From Pelagophyceae sp. CCMP2097 (lineage: Eukaryota > Sar > Pelagophyceae), in the NCBI GenBank assembly GCA_026770575.1, contig MU657202.1, positions 22,404 through 86,403 on the forward strand: a stretch of DNA of 64,000 nucleotides, read 5' to 3'. Position numbers and translations under genes: made by a program. Under the pieces are notes generated by a model. It was not told the origin of the DNA. It saw only the letters and a list, made by a program, of their open reading frames with translations, and did no database searches. Positions 9,253-20,800 of the stretch are shown piece after piece (the stretch's first letter is position 1; every line of letters begins with the position of its first letter).

Positions 9253-10394
9253 TCAGTTGCCGAAGAGGGCGTCGCGGAGGCCTGTAAGGATCTTGGGGAT
9301 GCCCAAGTCGTACGGCGCGTCGTCGTACGCCGTCGGGCGCGGGTCCTTGGACTCAAGCACGTAGACGAAGACGTTGTCGTCCTCGTCGCGCGAGACGCGC
9401 AAGTCGCCGTCCACAAACGTCGTGCGGAACGACGGCTGCGGCACGTCGATGGCGTTCTTGATTACGTCGGCGACGCGCCGCGTGTCGATCTTGAGGCCCG
9501 CGTCGAGGACTTGGCGAAGGCCCGGGACGTTGGATCCTTTCACGGCCACGTCGTTCATCAAAAGAGTCAGCACGCCCTCAGTGCAGTCCTCAATGTCGGC
9601 CGACGAGACGATGGCGCCGGTGACTGTGAACGGCGCGGCGCCGCCGATCGTTTGGGGGAAGGCGGCGACGTCGGTTTCGAACTCGCTGATCAACGTGCGG
9701 TCGAACGGCGAGATGATCTGGCGCACGGCGCCAATCGTGCCGACGCGCGTGGCGGCGCGGTGCATCTCGCAGAACCAGTCGTACTGCGCCGCCTGCAAAG
9801 CCACAAAAGTCGGCACAAGGGGGTTCTCGTGCCCTCGTCTCAAGGGGCCCGCAAAGGCCTCACCTGGCTCGGCGTCGTGCACGTGGCCCGGCCGGCCATC
9901 CAGAAGGGTGACGACCGGAAGAGTTGGGTAGACGAGTACGCCAGCGACCAGCGGCCGCCCAAGTCGTCGAGCGTGTACGCCTGGCCCGCGCCCACGGCCT
10001 CGAGGTCCGTCACGACTTCAGAGACGGCGGCCTTGGCCCGCAGGTCCGCCTAGGCGGGAGTCCGTGGAGCCGCGGGGTTCGCGAGGTGCGGCTCGAAAGA
10101 GGACCGTACGGCTAAAAACAAAAACGCCCCACGGCTCACCGTCTCTCCGCGTGCCGTGGCGGCGATGGCGAGGAGGAGCTTGAGCTTCGTCTCCGACGCG
10201 TCGGCCTGCGTCGTCGTCTTTTTGGCGGCGGCGGCGGCCTCGAAGTCGATGATGGTCTGGTCGCTGCTATCCGAGGGCCAGGATTCTTCGTTGTCCGAAA
10301 GCCGCGTCTGCACGCCGAGCCGAGACCGTGGTGCCGACGGCTGCAGCGCCGCGACGCCGGAGACGCCCAAGACGACCCAGAGCAAGCGAGCCAT
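9253..10394 (-). CDS. Plastid-lipid-associated protein (PAP/fibrillin)
   Basis: Exons 10394-10140, 10049-9864 and 9792-9253, with 90-nt and 71-nt GT-AG introns in phase 0, give 981 nt and 326 residues. The hallmark of the family, L-G-G-R-W-S-L-A-Y-S-S followed by Q-L-F-R-S-S-P-F, lies in exon 2 (about residues 115-135). It is preceded by the expected helix ending A-A-T-A-R-G-E. Exon 3 carries the lipocalin-like beta region. The N terminus (M-A-R-L-L-W-V-V-L-G-V-S-G-V-A-A-L-Q-P) reads as a signal peptide followed by a Ser/Arg-rich stretch. This fits a bipartite leader for a secondary plastid, although the residue after the cleavage site is not the usual Phe. Family members bind lipids at plastoglobules and thylakoids. 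It is divergent from the tubby gene at 10903. Confidence 0.85.
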
Positions 10395-10902
10395 CTCGAC
10401 GAGGCGGGGACGGAGGCCTCTGAGAATCTGAGCTAAGTCCTTCGAGTCAGAAACCTTTCAGCGATGTCAATTTCGAGTGCGTTTGTGCTTTTTGTGAACG
10501 CAAAATTGGCCGACTCCGAACGGGCGGCCGAGGACCCTCGCCGCTCCTGCGTGACGCTCGTATCGACCCTAACCCTCACGTCGTCGCTCTTTTCGTCATA
10601 CAATTGTAACGGGATGACGGCGTTGCGCGGCCGTTTAACATCAAGATTGCAAATTCGCGGTCCGTTGGCAAGTCTACGGACCTAAACACCCGCCGCTGCG
10701 AAAACACAAGCCGGAGTCGTTACCACAAGCGAGCGCCGGCTGCGCTCAGCTTCGTCCAAGTCCCGCCTCGCGCGCTGCCTAGCGCATCGCCGGCTCGGAC
10801 CTCCCTGCTCGCATCGCCGCGGGCTGCAAAGATCCCCGTCGTGCTCCTTTCGGCACACCGCTCGCGCTCCTCGTCCTTCTTTGCCGCAACCGCGTCTGCG
10901 CC
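10395..10902. other. Divergent intergenic region (shared promoter)
   Basis: 508 nt separate the minus-strand PAP start and the plus-strand tubby start, so both promoters should lie here. The tubby side is CT- and GC-rich up to the ATG. The ORF at 10464-10685 is short and unrecognised and is not called. No TATA box stands out. Confidence 0.45.
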
Positions 10903-11727
10903 ATGTTGCTCGAGCATCACGCATCGCTAGTCTTCGACGACTACGGCGCGTTGGAGGAAGGTGCGGCGCGGGAGTATCTGGCGCCGGAGCTCATGCAGCC
11001 GCGTTCCGGCGGCTGGGTCCAGTGCCGCCTCACGAGACCGACCAAGGACGAGTTCCGCATGGTCGACGAGGCCTCGGGCTCCTTCCTCCTCGCCGCCAAG
11101 AAGATTGGAGATTCGTTTTTCATTAGCATGTATTCAGACGGCCTCCCGGACGCCGCGTCCGGCGGCGCCGTGCTCACACCCGACTTCGGCCGCGACGGCG
11201 CCTGCCGCTACGCCCTCAGGCTCCTCTCACGCGCCGGCGGCGCAGACGAGCCCCTCGTCTCCATCTGGCCGTCGGCTCTGTGGGACGATAAGCAAAAGGC
11301 CGAGGTCCGCCGCCTCCGCGTGGCCCTGCCGCCGGCGAATCCCGGAAACGTCGCGGCACACTACGTCCACGACTGGGAGAGCCCGCCCGCGGCGGCGGCG
11401 CGCAAGCGCCTCGCGCCGGCGTCGCCGACGGTCCGGCTGGCCAACAAGGTCCCCCACTGGAACTCTCACCTCGGCTGCCTCTCGCTCAGCTTCGGCCGCA
11501 AGCGAGTCAAGTGCTCCTCGACGAAGAACTTTTTGATCTTCAACGCCGAGAAGCTCGTCGACGGCCAGGCCGAATCTGCGGAAGACGCCGTCTTCCAGCT
11601 CGGCAAGGCCGGGCCAAAGACCTTTGCCCTCGACTTCAAACACCCGCTCTCGCCCCTCCAGGCCCTCGCCATCGCCCTCACCGCGTTTTCCGTCAAGCAC
11701 CATAAGACGCCCAAGAAGACGCGATGA
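10903..11727 (+). CDS. Tubby C-terminal domain protein
   Basis: A single-exon ORF of 274 residues. The N half has the start of the tubby barrel: V-Q-C-R-L-T-R near residue 40, then S-G-S-F-L-L-A-A-K-K and F-F-I-S-M-Y-S. The C half carries the conserved end: K-V-P-H-W-N-S-H-L-G-C-L-S-L-S-F from about residue 182, then K-C-S-S-T-K-N-F, F-Q-L-G-K and the final helix P-L-S-P-L-Q-A-L-A-I-A-L-T-A-F. In known tubby proteins the barrel binds phosphoinositides and the last helix fills its centre. It is close to the minimum length and lacks an F-box or other N-terminal domain. It ends in a basic tail (K-H-H-K-T-P-K-K-T-R). ATG at 10903 is the only in-frame start before the barrel. Confidence 0.9.
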   Translation: MLLEHHASLVFDDYGALEEGAAREYLAPELMQPRSGGWVQCRLTRPTKDEFRMVDEASGSFLLAAKKIGDSFFISMYSDGLPDAASGGAVLTPDFGRDGACRYALRLLSRAGGADEPLVSIWPSALWDDKQKAEVRRLRVALPPANPGNVAAHYVHDWESPPAAAARKRLAPASPTVRLANKVPHWNSHLGCLSLSFGRKRVKCSSTKNFLIFNAEKLVDGQAESAEDAVFQLGKAGPKTFALDFKHPLSPLQALAIALTAFSVKHHKTPKKTR

Positions 11728-11859
11728 CACCGCCCTCGCCCGCCGACTTCAGAACCGTCGACCAAAGCTGCCATAAATCAAACCATGTGGAAAATAACGA
11801 GAAAATCAACGAAAAGACGAAAAAGTGTAACGGCGCAGCCCGTAGGAGTCGGTCAAAAT

Positions 11860-11999
11860 CTTGTATTTTAAAATTTAAAAGATTAACGGGTGGCTGTCGG
11901 ACCTCCTAAGCAAAATGCGCTAAAATGCAAACCGTTTTCAGTCACAGCAAATACAAACCGGTATCAGTAATGGGCGAATCCGCTGCGCGGCGTTTTCTT
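11860..11999 (+). repeat. Direct repeat copy A (~140 bp)
   Basis: This block begins CTTGTATTTTAAAATTT and ends GCGGCGTTTTCTT. It matches 12052-12190 closely along its length, including TCAGTCACAGCAAATACAAA and GCTGCGCGGCG. I estimate roughly 85% identity by eye. It abuts the histone H4 fragment at 12002. Confidence 0.75.
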
Positions 12000-12001
12000 T
12001 C

Positions 12002-12052
12002 GAGCGCATCTCGGGCCTCATCTACGAGGAGACGCGCGGCGTGCTCAAGGTC
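12002..12052 (+). pseudogene. Histone H4 fragment (17 codons)
   Basis: In frame this reads ERISGLIYEETRGVLKV. It matches the central H4 helix region at all but the first residue (usually Lys), one of the most conserved stretches known. Homology stops abruptly on both sides exactly where the two copies of the local direct repeat begin. It is a fragment with no possible H4 product, presumably left by recombination or end-joining near a histone gene. The lack of substitutions suggests a recent origin. Confidence 0.85.
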
Positions 12053-12190
12053 TTGTATTTAAAAAATTTAAAAATTGACAAGTGGCTGTCAAACCTCCTA
12101 GGCCAATTGCGCTAGAAAGCAAACCGATTTCAGTCACAGCAAATACAAACCGGCATCAGTAACGGCGAGGCCGCTGCGCGGCGTTTTCTT
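12052..12190 (+). repeat. Direct repeat copy B (~139 bp)
   Basis: Second copy of the repeat at 11860-11999. It starts immediately after the H4 fragment and ends GCGGCGTTTTCTT. Differences are scattered point changes and small indels, so the duplication is not brand new or the copies came from different histone-cluster spacers. Confidence 0.75.
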
Positions 12191-12696
12191 ACCCAATACG
12201 AAGCATGCGTTGCCTGGGTTCACGACACGGCCCCGGGGGCCCTAACTTGAAAGCTTCGGAGGCTCAGAACTCTTCTCCGCCTTAAATGTTTTACTGCGAG
12301 CCCGCACGCGGCCTTGGATGGGCTTCGCAAGCTTGCCAGCACCGCAGTTCGACCGTCCTTGTCGTCCTGCTTAAGATCCACCCTGGGTGGGGCTGGCCCA
12401 ACGTCCTCTTTTCTCGTCGCATGACACCGTGTTGGGAATGATGAGAATGCAAAAAAGGCCAAACAAATTTTTGTTGAACTTTGTTGCTCCGACCCTAAGA
12501 AGTGCCGTCACTTGACGAACTTTGAAGATCGAATCCTCCGTCAGTCGCGACAGGGACTCACACCGGATTGATATGCCTCACCGGAACACTTCAGAGCTTT
12601 TTTCCCGACAGATTCGGAACGCGCAACTTCTTCCCGCCACAGGCTATTCCGACACGAGAGCGTGGGCGCGCTCGGAGCAGCGAGGCCTCGGTATAG
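12191..12696. other. Intergenic, no gene seen
   Basis: Upstream flank of the plus-strand gene at 12697. The short minus-strand ORF at 12220-12462 has no ATG at its start and no recognisable features. Confidence 0.45.
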
Positions 12697-13944
12697 ATGA
12701 TGGAAGCGCCGTCGAAGCCGTCGAAGCCGGAGGCGCTGCCGCCGCTGCCGTCTTTGCAGTTTTCTACGCAGTCGGGCGGCTCGCTGCGGCGCCGCCTGGG
12801 CCGCCTCGTGCGCAAACGCGCTTTGGCGCCGGCGCTCTCTTCCTCGGACCGCATCGCGCAGTCCGCGCTGCAGTGCACGGCGCGCGTGGCCACGGGGCGC
12901 CTGGCCTCGTACGCCTCGACGGAGCGCCTCGTGGAACGACTTCTTGCCGATGTGGGCCCGCACGCTTTAGAGCGCGCAGTCGAGGCCAGCGCGGAGCGCA
13001 GCGTCGCCCACACGCTCGAGCGCGCCGCCGAGGCCACCGCGGCGCGCCGCGCTCTGGAGGCGGCGGTGGCCGAGCTTGCCGAAAAGAGCGCCGAACGTTA
13101 CCTCGAGCGCTCAATCTCCCAACTCGCGGAGACGGCGTCGAACAAGATGCTCGCCAGAGCGCTTTCGAGCGGCACGCTGGCGGCGCTGGGCCACGTGGCC
13201 GAGGCGGCGAGCGACAAGGCGCTCGTCACCGCCGTGGGCCGCGGCGGCGGCGCTCTCGAGGGCTACCTCGCAAAGGTTGCAGAACAGGCTTCGGAGCGCT
13301 GCTTCCAAAAGGCGGTGGCGCGCCTGGCCGCCGACGGCGCCGGGCGCCGCGCGGCTGCTGAATTAGCAGCGCACTCTGCGGAGCACTCTGCCGCTTTAGT
13401 TTCGCTCGTCCTGGAGCGCGGCGGCCACGTCGGCGCCGAGCTCGCCTCTGAACGCGTCGTGGAGCGCGGCACGCAGAGCGGCTTCCGCCTCTTGGACGGC
13501 CGCGGCGTCCTCGGGCCGCTGTCGAGAAGGCAAGCCGCCGCCGCCCTCTGGTTCGTCAAGGTTTTAGTGCCCGTCGTCGGCACCGCGCTCGTCGTCCACT
13601 TGCTGCACCACGACTGGCACCGCATGCAGAGCGAGCGCGCCAAGAAGCAGTCTGGGAAATGTGCGAGTCTCGCGCGTTTGCTCTTCCTCTTCGCCGCGCT
13701 CTGCGACGTCGTCGACGTCGGCGTCCACTGCCTTGTCGTCGCGCACCACTTCACGCACGTCGACCACGGCATCATGGTCCCGGCTGAGAGGCTCGGCCTA
13801 GTCGCCGCCGTGGGCGCCATCGCAGCGCTTCTTCTCGGCGAGATCGCCTCGGCCGCCGCCGCCACCGCCGCGGGCCGCCAAAGCGACGCGGGCCACGAGA
13901 GACACGACGCGCCCGACCAGGGCGACAAGAAGAAGATCGAATAA
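12697..13944 (+). CDS. Helical repeat protein with three membrane segments
   Basis: A single-exon ORF of 415 residues that I do not recognise. Residues ~60-270 are an Ala/Glu/Arg-rich helical array with recurring E-R-x-x-E-x-x-A-E-R-S/A-type units about 20-25 residues long, suggesting an amphipathic or coiled-coil domain. Three hydrophobic segments follow: about 282-303 (L-W-F-V-K-V-L-V-P-V-V-G), 327-350 (L-L-F-L-F-A-A-L-C-D-V-V) and 367-393 (L-V-A-A-V-G-A-I-A-A-L-L-L-G). The tail is charged and ends K-K-K-I-E. There is no obvious signal peptide, so a C-terminally anchored organelle membrane protein with a long soluble N domain is plausible. ATG codons at 12697 and 12700 are adjacent; either may be used. 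Confidence 0.7.
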   Translation: MMEAPSKPSKPEALPPLPSLQFSTQSGGSLRRRLGRLVRKRALAPALSSSDRIAQSALQCTARVATGRLASYASTERLVERLLADVGPHALERAVEASAERSVAHTLERAAEATAARRALEAAVAELAEKSAERYLERSISQLAETASNKMLARALSSGTLAALGHVAEAASDKALVTAVGRGGGALEGYLAKVAEQASERCFQKAVARLAADGAGRRAAAELAAHSAEHSAALVSLVLERGGHVGAELASERVVERGTQSGFRLLDGRGVLGPLSRRQAAAALWFVKVLVPVVGTALVVHLLHHDWHRMQSERAKKQSGKCASLARLLFLFAALCDVVDVGVHCLVVAHHFTHVDHGIMVPAERLGLVAAVGAIAALLLGEIASAAAATAAGRQSDAGHERHDAPDQGDKKKIE

Positions 13945-14815
13945 GCGCGCCGCCCCAGAGTGCGAAAGTGCACCACCGCACCAGTGTATATATACCTCCG
14001 CACCCGGCTCCTTGGGCCAAAGGGACCGGAATTTATCTTCTCGCACCGGCACCAAGTACAATTGTACATACTAAATCAATGGTCTCAAGACTCGCCTTGC
14101 GGCTCTCTACGGACCTCGAATCGGCGCTGCGAGGCCGCGGAAGGCCCGGCGGCCTCTTAATCCGCTTAATCTCAGGCCCATACGCTTTAGCGATACACAG
14201 GAGAGAGAGATTTACTGGTGGGTTTTGTGAACGAGAGCGCTGGCATAGCGTTGTTGGTGCAAGGGACCAAGCGTGCTTGGGGCGGCATTGCGCGATTGCG
14301 GCGTCCGAGCGCCAGCCCCGCGGGCCGGCTGCCTCGTCTCCGCCGCCGGAGGTGGCACCGCCGCGGGGCTGCAACAGGAAATAAAGCGATTGACATCGAG
14401 AGAGTTGCGTCCGACGAGGGCCCGCCGGACCCGTCGGACTCCTTCACGGGTCGATCGAGAGCGGTGTCTTCGAGCGCCCCCGCGATCGCTTCGAGGCCCC
14501 CGAGTCGCGAGTCACAAGGAAAAGAGAGGAACAGCGCGCACTCGAGACGTGACTCGTGCCTTCGGGAATCGGGGCGTCTGCGACGCCCTTCGAGGATCGT
14601 GTGGGTATCGTTTGAAAGAGCCCCGCGCGGCATCATCGTCTCCCACAAGCACCGGGGGGGCTGCCTCGCGACGGCGGGGCTGACAGTCTTGAAGCGGGGC
14701 TGACAGTTTTGAAAACTGTTGCGCGCAAGCCCCCATCTGGGCACGGCGTCACTCCGGTCCCCTTAGGTCCGTGCCGACTAGCGCTGCTTACGCATAGAAG
14801 AGAAGAGGGAAGCAC
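13945..14815. other. Upstream region of the giant gene
   Basis: 871 nt separate the membrane protein gene from the giant gene. A TATATATA stretch at 13987-13994 lies 43 nt after the preceding stop and ~820 nt before the giant ATG, so it is not obviously a promoter. The last 19 bases before the ATG are purine-rich (AGAAGAGAAGAGGGAAGCAC ending at 14815). ORFs at 13968-14384 and 14218-14703 are unrecognised, and the latter starts at GTG. Nothing else is supported. Confidence 0.45.
14674..14718. repeat. Tandem 20-mer followed by palindrome
   Basis: The unit GCGGGGCTGACAGTYTTGAA occurs twice head to tail (14674-14693, 14694-14713) with one mismatch. The second copy runs into the palindrome CAGTTTTGAAAACTG (14704-14718), about 100 bp before the giant gene ATG. 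It could be a factor-binding site or a simple duplication. Confidence 0.5.
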
Positions 14816-17800
14816 ATGAGGGAAGCGCGGCGGATGTTTGCGCTTTTCGCGGCGGTCGCGCTGCACTCCGCCGCGGCGGAGCTGCGCGTCCCGGGCCAGC
14901 CGACGGACGCGACGCTGAGCGTCGTCTCGGGCGACGCTCTGGAGCTGCGCTGGGACTCGCCCGCCACGGACGGCGGCGCAGCCGTGCAGTCGTACTTGGT
15001 CGAGTAAGTTTCAAAAATTCTTAAGTGCCAAACGGAACCGCGCCGCGCGTAGGTGGGACACGAACCCGGGGACGTCCGAGGTGCAGACGATAACGACATC
15101 GACTTTCATCGGCGCCAACGAGGTGCAGGTGATCACGACCACCGCGGACGACGTCGATGAAGTTCAAAACGTCATCACGTCCGCGGAAGCGGTGCGCGAG
15201 GTGCAAACGGTCGTCGCCGTGGCACCGGTCGGCGGCACGTTGGCGGGCACGTTCTCGCTCGCGCTGGACACGCGGCTCCTTGGCGGCTCTTTGCAGTACT
15301 CGGGTGCCATCTCGGCCGACGCAACCGCCGAGGGCGGCCGCGCCTCGGTGCAAGCCGTCCTCGAGGCCATGTCGAACGTCGGCGCCGGCGGCGTCGACAA
15401 CGTCACGCGCGTCGCCGTGGAGCTGGACGGGCGTTTGGGGTACCAGTGGACGATCACGTTCTCCGCAACGCTCGCAGACGTCCCGCCTTTGCAGCTCCTC
15501 GACGCGTCGGCGTTGACGCTGGGCTCTGACGTGGCGCTGGCCACGGTCGTCGAGGGCAACATGATCTCGGGCGGGTTTCGGCTCTCGTTCGAGGGCGCGA
15601 CCACCGCGCTCATCGCCTCCGACGCCACGGCCGCCGCCGTCGAGGACGCCCTCGAGGCTTTGGCGACGGTCACGGACGTCGTCGTCCGCCGGTCCGTGCC
15701 GTCGCCGCATGGGGCGTACACGTGGACGGTCACTTTTGTCTCGGACGACAATGCGGGTGACCTCGCGCTCCTCGAGCCAGTCTTCGAGGGCACTTTGTTC
15801 GGCACGTCGGCGGCGCCAGTGGTCAACGTTTCGTCGCGCGTCGACGGCAACGAGCTGGCGGGCAAGTTCAACGTTTCCTTTCCTTACTCGTACGGAGCTC
15901 TCTACGGCGACGTGACCAAGACGGCCGCCGTGAGCTACGACGCCACGGCGGCCGAGATGACCACGGCGCTGGAGGCTTTGAACGGCATCCCGCAGGGCGC
16001 CGTGGCGGTGACGAGATCGGGGCCAGACTTTGAGCGGGGGTACTCTTGGACTGTGTCCTTCCTCGACGACGCGAACCGCACCTTCGAGGGCGACGTCCCC
16101 ATGCTCGCCGTCTCCTCGACGGACTACTTGTACGGCCGCAACGCCAACGCGTCGGTGACGGAGCTGCGCAAGGGCACGGTCAAGGCTGTTCAAGAGCTGA
16201 ACGTGACTTCCACGTCCACGCTGATCGACGGCTTCCACTTGGAGTTCCGCGGCGCCACGACGGGCAAGATCATGGCCGGCCGCGACGCGAACGACGAGTG
16301 CGCCAAGGCGACGCGCGAGGTGCAGACGATTCGGTCCCGCACGAGCGACATGACGTCCTCGGGCGGCGACGCCACCGTCTCGCCGCGCACCTCTTTCCGC
16401 CTCGCCTTTGGCGGCGAGACGACGGGGTTCATCTTCGCGAACCCGAGCGTCGGCGACTGCGCCGCCGCCGCGGCGGAGATGGAGCAAGGACTCGAGGCCA
16501 TGGACGCCTTTTATAAAGTGCAGGTGACGTTTTCCCACACACTCGCCTCGCAAGAGTGCGACTGGAACGTCACCTTTGTCACCACGTCGGGCGACGTTTC
16601 CGCTTTGGAAATCGCGGTCTCGCGCGACGGTGCCGGCGCCGAGTCGGCGTTCGGCTCTTCGAACGTTGTCGGCGACGACTCCCTCTCCGTCTTCACGGCC
16701 GTCCAGGGCGACGCCGACATCATCAAGACGGAGCTCGAGGCGCTGGCGACGGTGGGCCGCGTGACGGTCAGCGTGACGGACTTTGGCATCTTTGAACAGT
16801 CTTGTTTATATCGAATTACGTTCGACACCAACGCCGGCGACTTGCCCCTCCTCGGCGTCGCCACGTCGACCGACGATTCCGTCGGCGAGCCTGTGTACAG
16901 GGATGCCAACCAGACGGTGACGGTTTCCAACGTCGAGAACGGCACGTCCGTTGCGGTCGGCGGCGACTTTGCCTTAGAATTCAGAGGCCAGCGCACGGGC
17001 TACCTCTCCTACGACTCGACGGCGCACGAGGTCGAGACCGCTTTGGAGTCGCTGTCGACGATTGGCAGCGTCGCCGTTGACCGCGCGGGGCCCGACGAGA
17101 ACGGCGGCAACACTTGGTCTGTCACCTTCCTCACCGAGTTGGGTGACGTCCCCATGCTCGTCGCAGACGACCTCGACCTCACCGGCACGGCGGCCACGGC
17201 GACTGCTTATCTGTCGGCGCAGGGCGTCTCGCCGCCCTTCGACTCGCTGGACCCGCTCAACGGCCTGCCCCTCGGCAGCGCGGCGGTGACGGACCTGGCC
17301 GCGCTGGATTTGCTGGTCTCGGGCTTGGAGATGCACATTCCTTATTATTTCCGCGTCTTGGCCGTCAACGCCCTCGGGGCCGGCGAGTGGGCGTACCCGT
17401 ACCCGCCCTATGCGGCCCCGTCGCCCATGAAGCCCACCGAGCCGACAAACGTCTCGCTCGCCGTGCTGGACTCGTCGTCGCTCCGGCTCACCTTTGAGTC
17501 CGCGGCGCGCGACGGTGGGGCGCCGTCGGATGGGTATCGAGTGGAGTACGCTGACGAAGCATTTATCGACGAGGTCCAGGCCATCCGCGTCTTCACCAAC
17601 ACGACGACCGAGGTGCAGCGCATCTCGACGGACGTTTCTGAACTCGCCGAAGTCGAGCTGGTGCACGCGCGCCTCGCGGACGCGTACGCGGGCAGGCAAG
17701 CGTACGAGTCGCAGATGCTGGAGTGCGACGCCGATTCGGGAGACTTCTCGCTGACGTACGACGGTCAGACGACGAGGCAGATCGCCTACGACGCGTCGGC

Positions 17801-20800
17801 GGCGACGGTGCGCGCCGCGCTGCTGGAATTGTCCAACGTCCACTCGGTCACCGTTGAATTCGCCGGCGTCGGCATCCTCGGCGACGGCGTCGTCTCCGGA
17901 GTCTGCGTCGACGGCGGCAACTCGCGCGTCGCGTACTCTGGGTCGTCTGCCTTGACCGCGGGCGCCAACGTCACCTTTATCTCCGTCGACGGCTACAAGG
18001 GAGACGTACCCAAGATGACCGCTTCGACCAACGCTCTGGGCGGCCTCCGCCGCATCACCGTCACCGAGGACCAGGGCGACTGGGGGCTCGGGGGCACGTT
18101 CAAGTTGACGTTCCGCGGGGCGACGACGACGGCGCTGGTCTACGACGTCACCGCGTCAGATTTAAAAGCGGCCCTCGTGGCGTTGGACACGATCCAGACG
18201 GACGGCGTCACCGTGACTGACTTGAGCTCGTCGTTGTCGACGACGTATGAGAAGATGTGGTCCGTTGAGTTTGTCGGCTCGGGCGTCGGCGGCAACGTCG
18301 AGGCTCTGCAAGTCCTCACCGGCGACGACGACCTCACGGGCACGGGCGCTGTGTTGAAGATTTATGCAGACGGTTCGGAGAACTCCAACGACGTGCGCTT
18401 CTCCGCGACGGCGGAGTCGCGGTCGGGCAACGAGGTCGGGGGGTCGTTTACTCTGTCGCTCCGCGGGCACACCACCGAACCCATCGAGTTCAACGCCGCC
18501 GCTTCCACTTTAAAGGCGCGCCTCGAGGCCATGCCCAACGTCGGCCTCGTCGACGTCGTCCGCGACGCTCCGGGCTCGAGGCGCGACTACGCCTGGTCCG
18601 TCACCTTCGCTTCCAACCCGGGCTACTTCCCGGCCAACTCGCGAGACGTCTCGACGCTCGTCGCGGGTTTTGAAGCTTTGGAGGGCGTCGGCGCCAAGGT
18701 GGCGACGTCCACGGTGGCGCAGGGAACTGAGCCCCTTCGCGGCGCTTTCCAGCTCGAATTCTGCAATTCCACCCTCAGCGAAGCAGAGTGCGAGACTACG
18801 GCGGCCATCGTGGCCGACGCGTCGGCGGCGCAGTTCGAAGCGGCCTTGGAGGCGCTGCCGCACGTCGGCGACGTCAGCGTGGACCGCGCGACGCACGCGG
18901 ACGGTTACACCTGGTTCGTCACTTTCGGAGGCTGCGCCCTCCTCGACGAGTCCGCGTACCCGGGCCGCACGCGCGACATCTGCAACACGGGAGACGTCAG
19001 CCCGCTCACCTGGCTCCGCGCCAACTCGACTCTTACTGGAGGCAACAGCCCGCCCAACGTCACCATCACCGAAGTCGCAAAGGGCACGGGGCCCGGTTTG
19101 TGCCCGCATCGCGACGGCGGCAAATGCCTGGCCTCGGAGACGGACTTGTCGGGCGGCTCGCCGTTTTCCTACGACATTCTTGGTCTCGAGACGGGCGAGC
19201 GCACGTACACACGCGTGCGCTGGCACACCGTCCAAGGCTACGGCGCATACGCCCTTTCCAATCCAGAGTTTGAGACGCCGACGTACAACGCGCCCGGTTC
19301 GACGCCCGCCGTCCGGCTGGTGGAGTCGACGGCGACGAGCGTCACGGTGGCGTGGGACAGACCTACCGTGGACGGAGGCGCAGACGTCGCCGGCTACGAG
19401 TTGTGGATGGACGAGTGGTCCGGCGGCGCTCTTAGAATGGTCTTTGACGGCAGCGACCAGCCGACGACGACGAGTTTCGAAGTCGGGACCAAATCGTCGG
19501 TTGGCGTGGAATCAGGCAAGCAATACCGCTTCCTCGTCCGCGCGGTCAACTACTGCTCCGTGCAGCACAAGCGCGCGCTCTGCCACGGGCCCTACTCGCC
19601 GCCGGTGGTGTTCACCGTGAGAGCGGCGCGGTCGCCGCTGGCGCCAGCGGCGCCCACTGAGGGCTCGCAGTCCAACGACGGCTCGGCGGCCCCGGGCGAC
19701 GCCTCCGTCGACGTGCGCTGGCGCGCGCCCGAGGACAACGGCGGCGCGAACATCACAGAGTACCAGCTCTACATGGCGCACCCTGGCGCGCGCGACTTCC
19801 AAAAGGTGTCCATCGACGCCTTGCCCTCCATCGACGCTTTGCCCCGCCGCGCCGTCGCAATGCGGCACGTCGTCCAGGGCCTCGACGAGGGCGAGCTCTA
19901 CCGCTTCTACGTCCAGGCCGTCAACGCAAAGGGCCGCAGCGCGCGATCGCCCGTCTTCTCGGCGCTCGCGGCCGCCTCGCCGGGCCGCGACGCCTCCGGC
20001 AACGCCACGTACGCCACGTACCGCCCCGCTACCACGGACGTCTCCGAGACGGCTGTGAAGACGAAGTGGGCGCCGCCGGCCTTGAACTCGACGGGTGGAT
20101 CCGCGGTCACGGGCTACCGCCTTTTCATGTACCCCGGCGCGTCGCTGAATACCGCAGCCGACCCGGACCCGGTCAAGCAAGAGGTCCAGCGCGTCCTTGT
20201 GACTTCCAAGGCGCCGACGGCGGAGCGGCAACGAATCTTGTTCGAGAACGTCGACGCGGATGGGTCCAAGGTCCGGCTTTTAGTGGACGGGACCTGGACG
20301 TCGTCGCTCCTGCCGTCGCAGTCCAACGCCGCCTGGGAGGGCGCCATCTCCGCCGCGCTCGGCTGCTCGAACTGCGTCGAGGTCGAGGGCGCCGCGGGGC
20401 TTTCGTCGTCGAACAAAACTATCACGTTCACCGAAACTGGCCCGCAACCGCTCATCGCAGTCGATGAGACGGACTTGAAGGCAGCCTCCTCTGCTTTTGA
20501 TTCGAACAGCACGGTGTCGCGCGTCCTCGCCGGCACGGACGAGCTCGGCGGCACGTTTACTTTAAATTTCGAGGGAGAAGAAACTGCTGCCATCCCGTTC
20601 GACGCGACCGCCGAGGAGCTCAAGCGCTTCCTCGAGGACTTGGAGGCCATCAGCGTCGTCACCGTCTCTTCGAACCAGACGACGGCCTGGGGTGGGCGCG
20701 AGTGGACGGTGACTTTCGACTCTGAAGCGGGCGACTTGCCGTTGATGACGGCGACGTCCGCCCGTTTGAGCTACGGTTCAAACGAGCCGGCGGCGTACGT

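Noticed and set aside
12220..12462. 80-codon minus-strand ORF
   Set aside because: Starts at TTG and has no motif; lies in the spacer downstream of the H4 fragment.
13987..13994. TATATATA as the giant gene TATA box
   Set aside because: It lies about 820 nt from the ATG and 43 nt after the previous stop; no evidence links it to transcription of the giant gene.
14218..14703. 161-codon plus-strand ORF upstream of the giant gene
   Set aside because: Starts at GTG, Arg/Ser-rich, no family resemblance; more likely GC-rich untranslated or promoter DNA.
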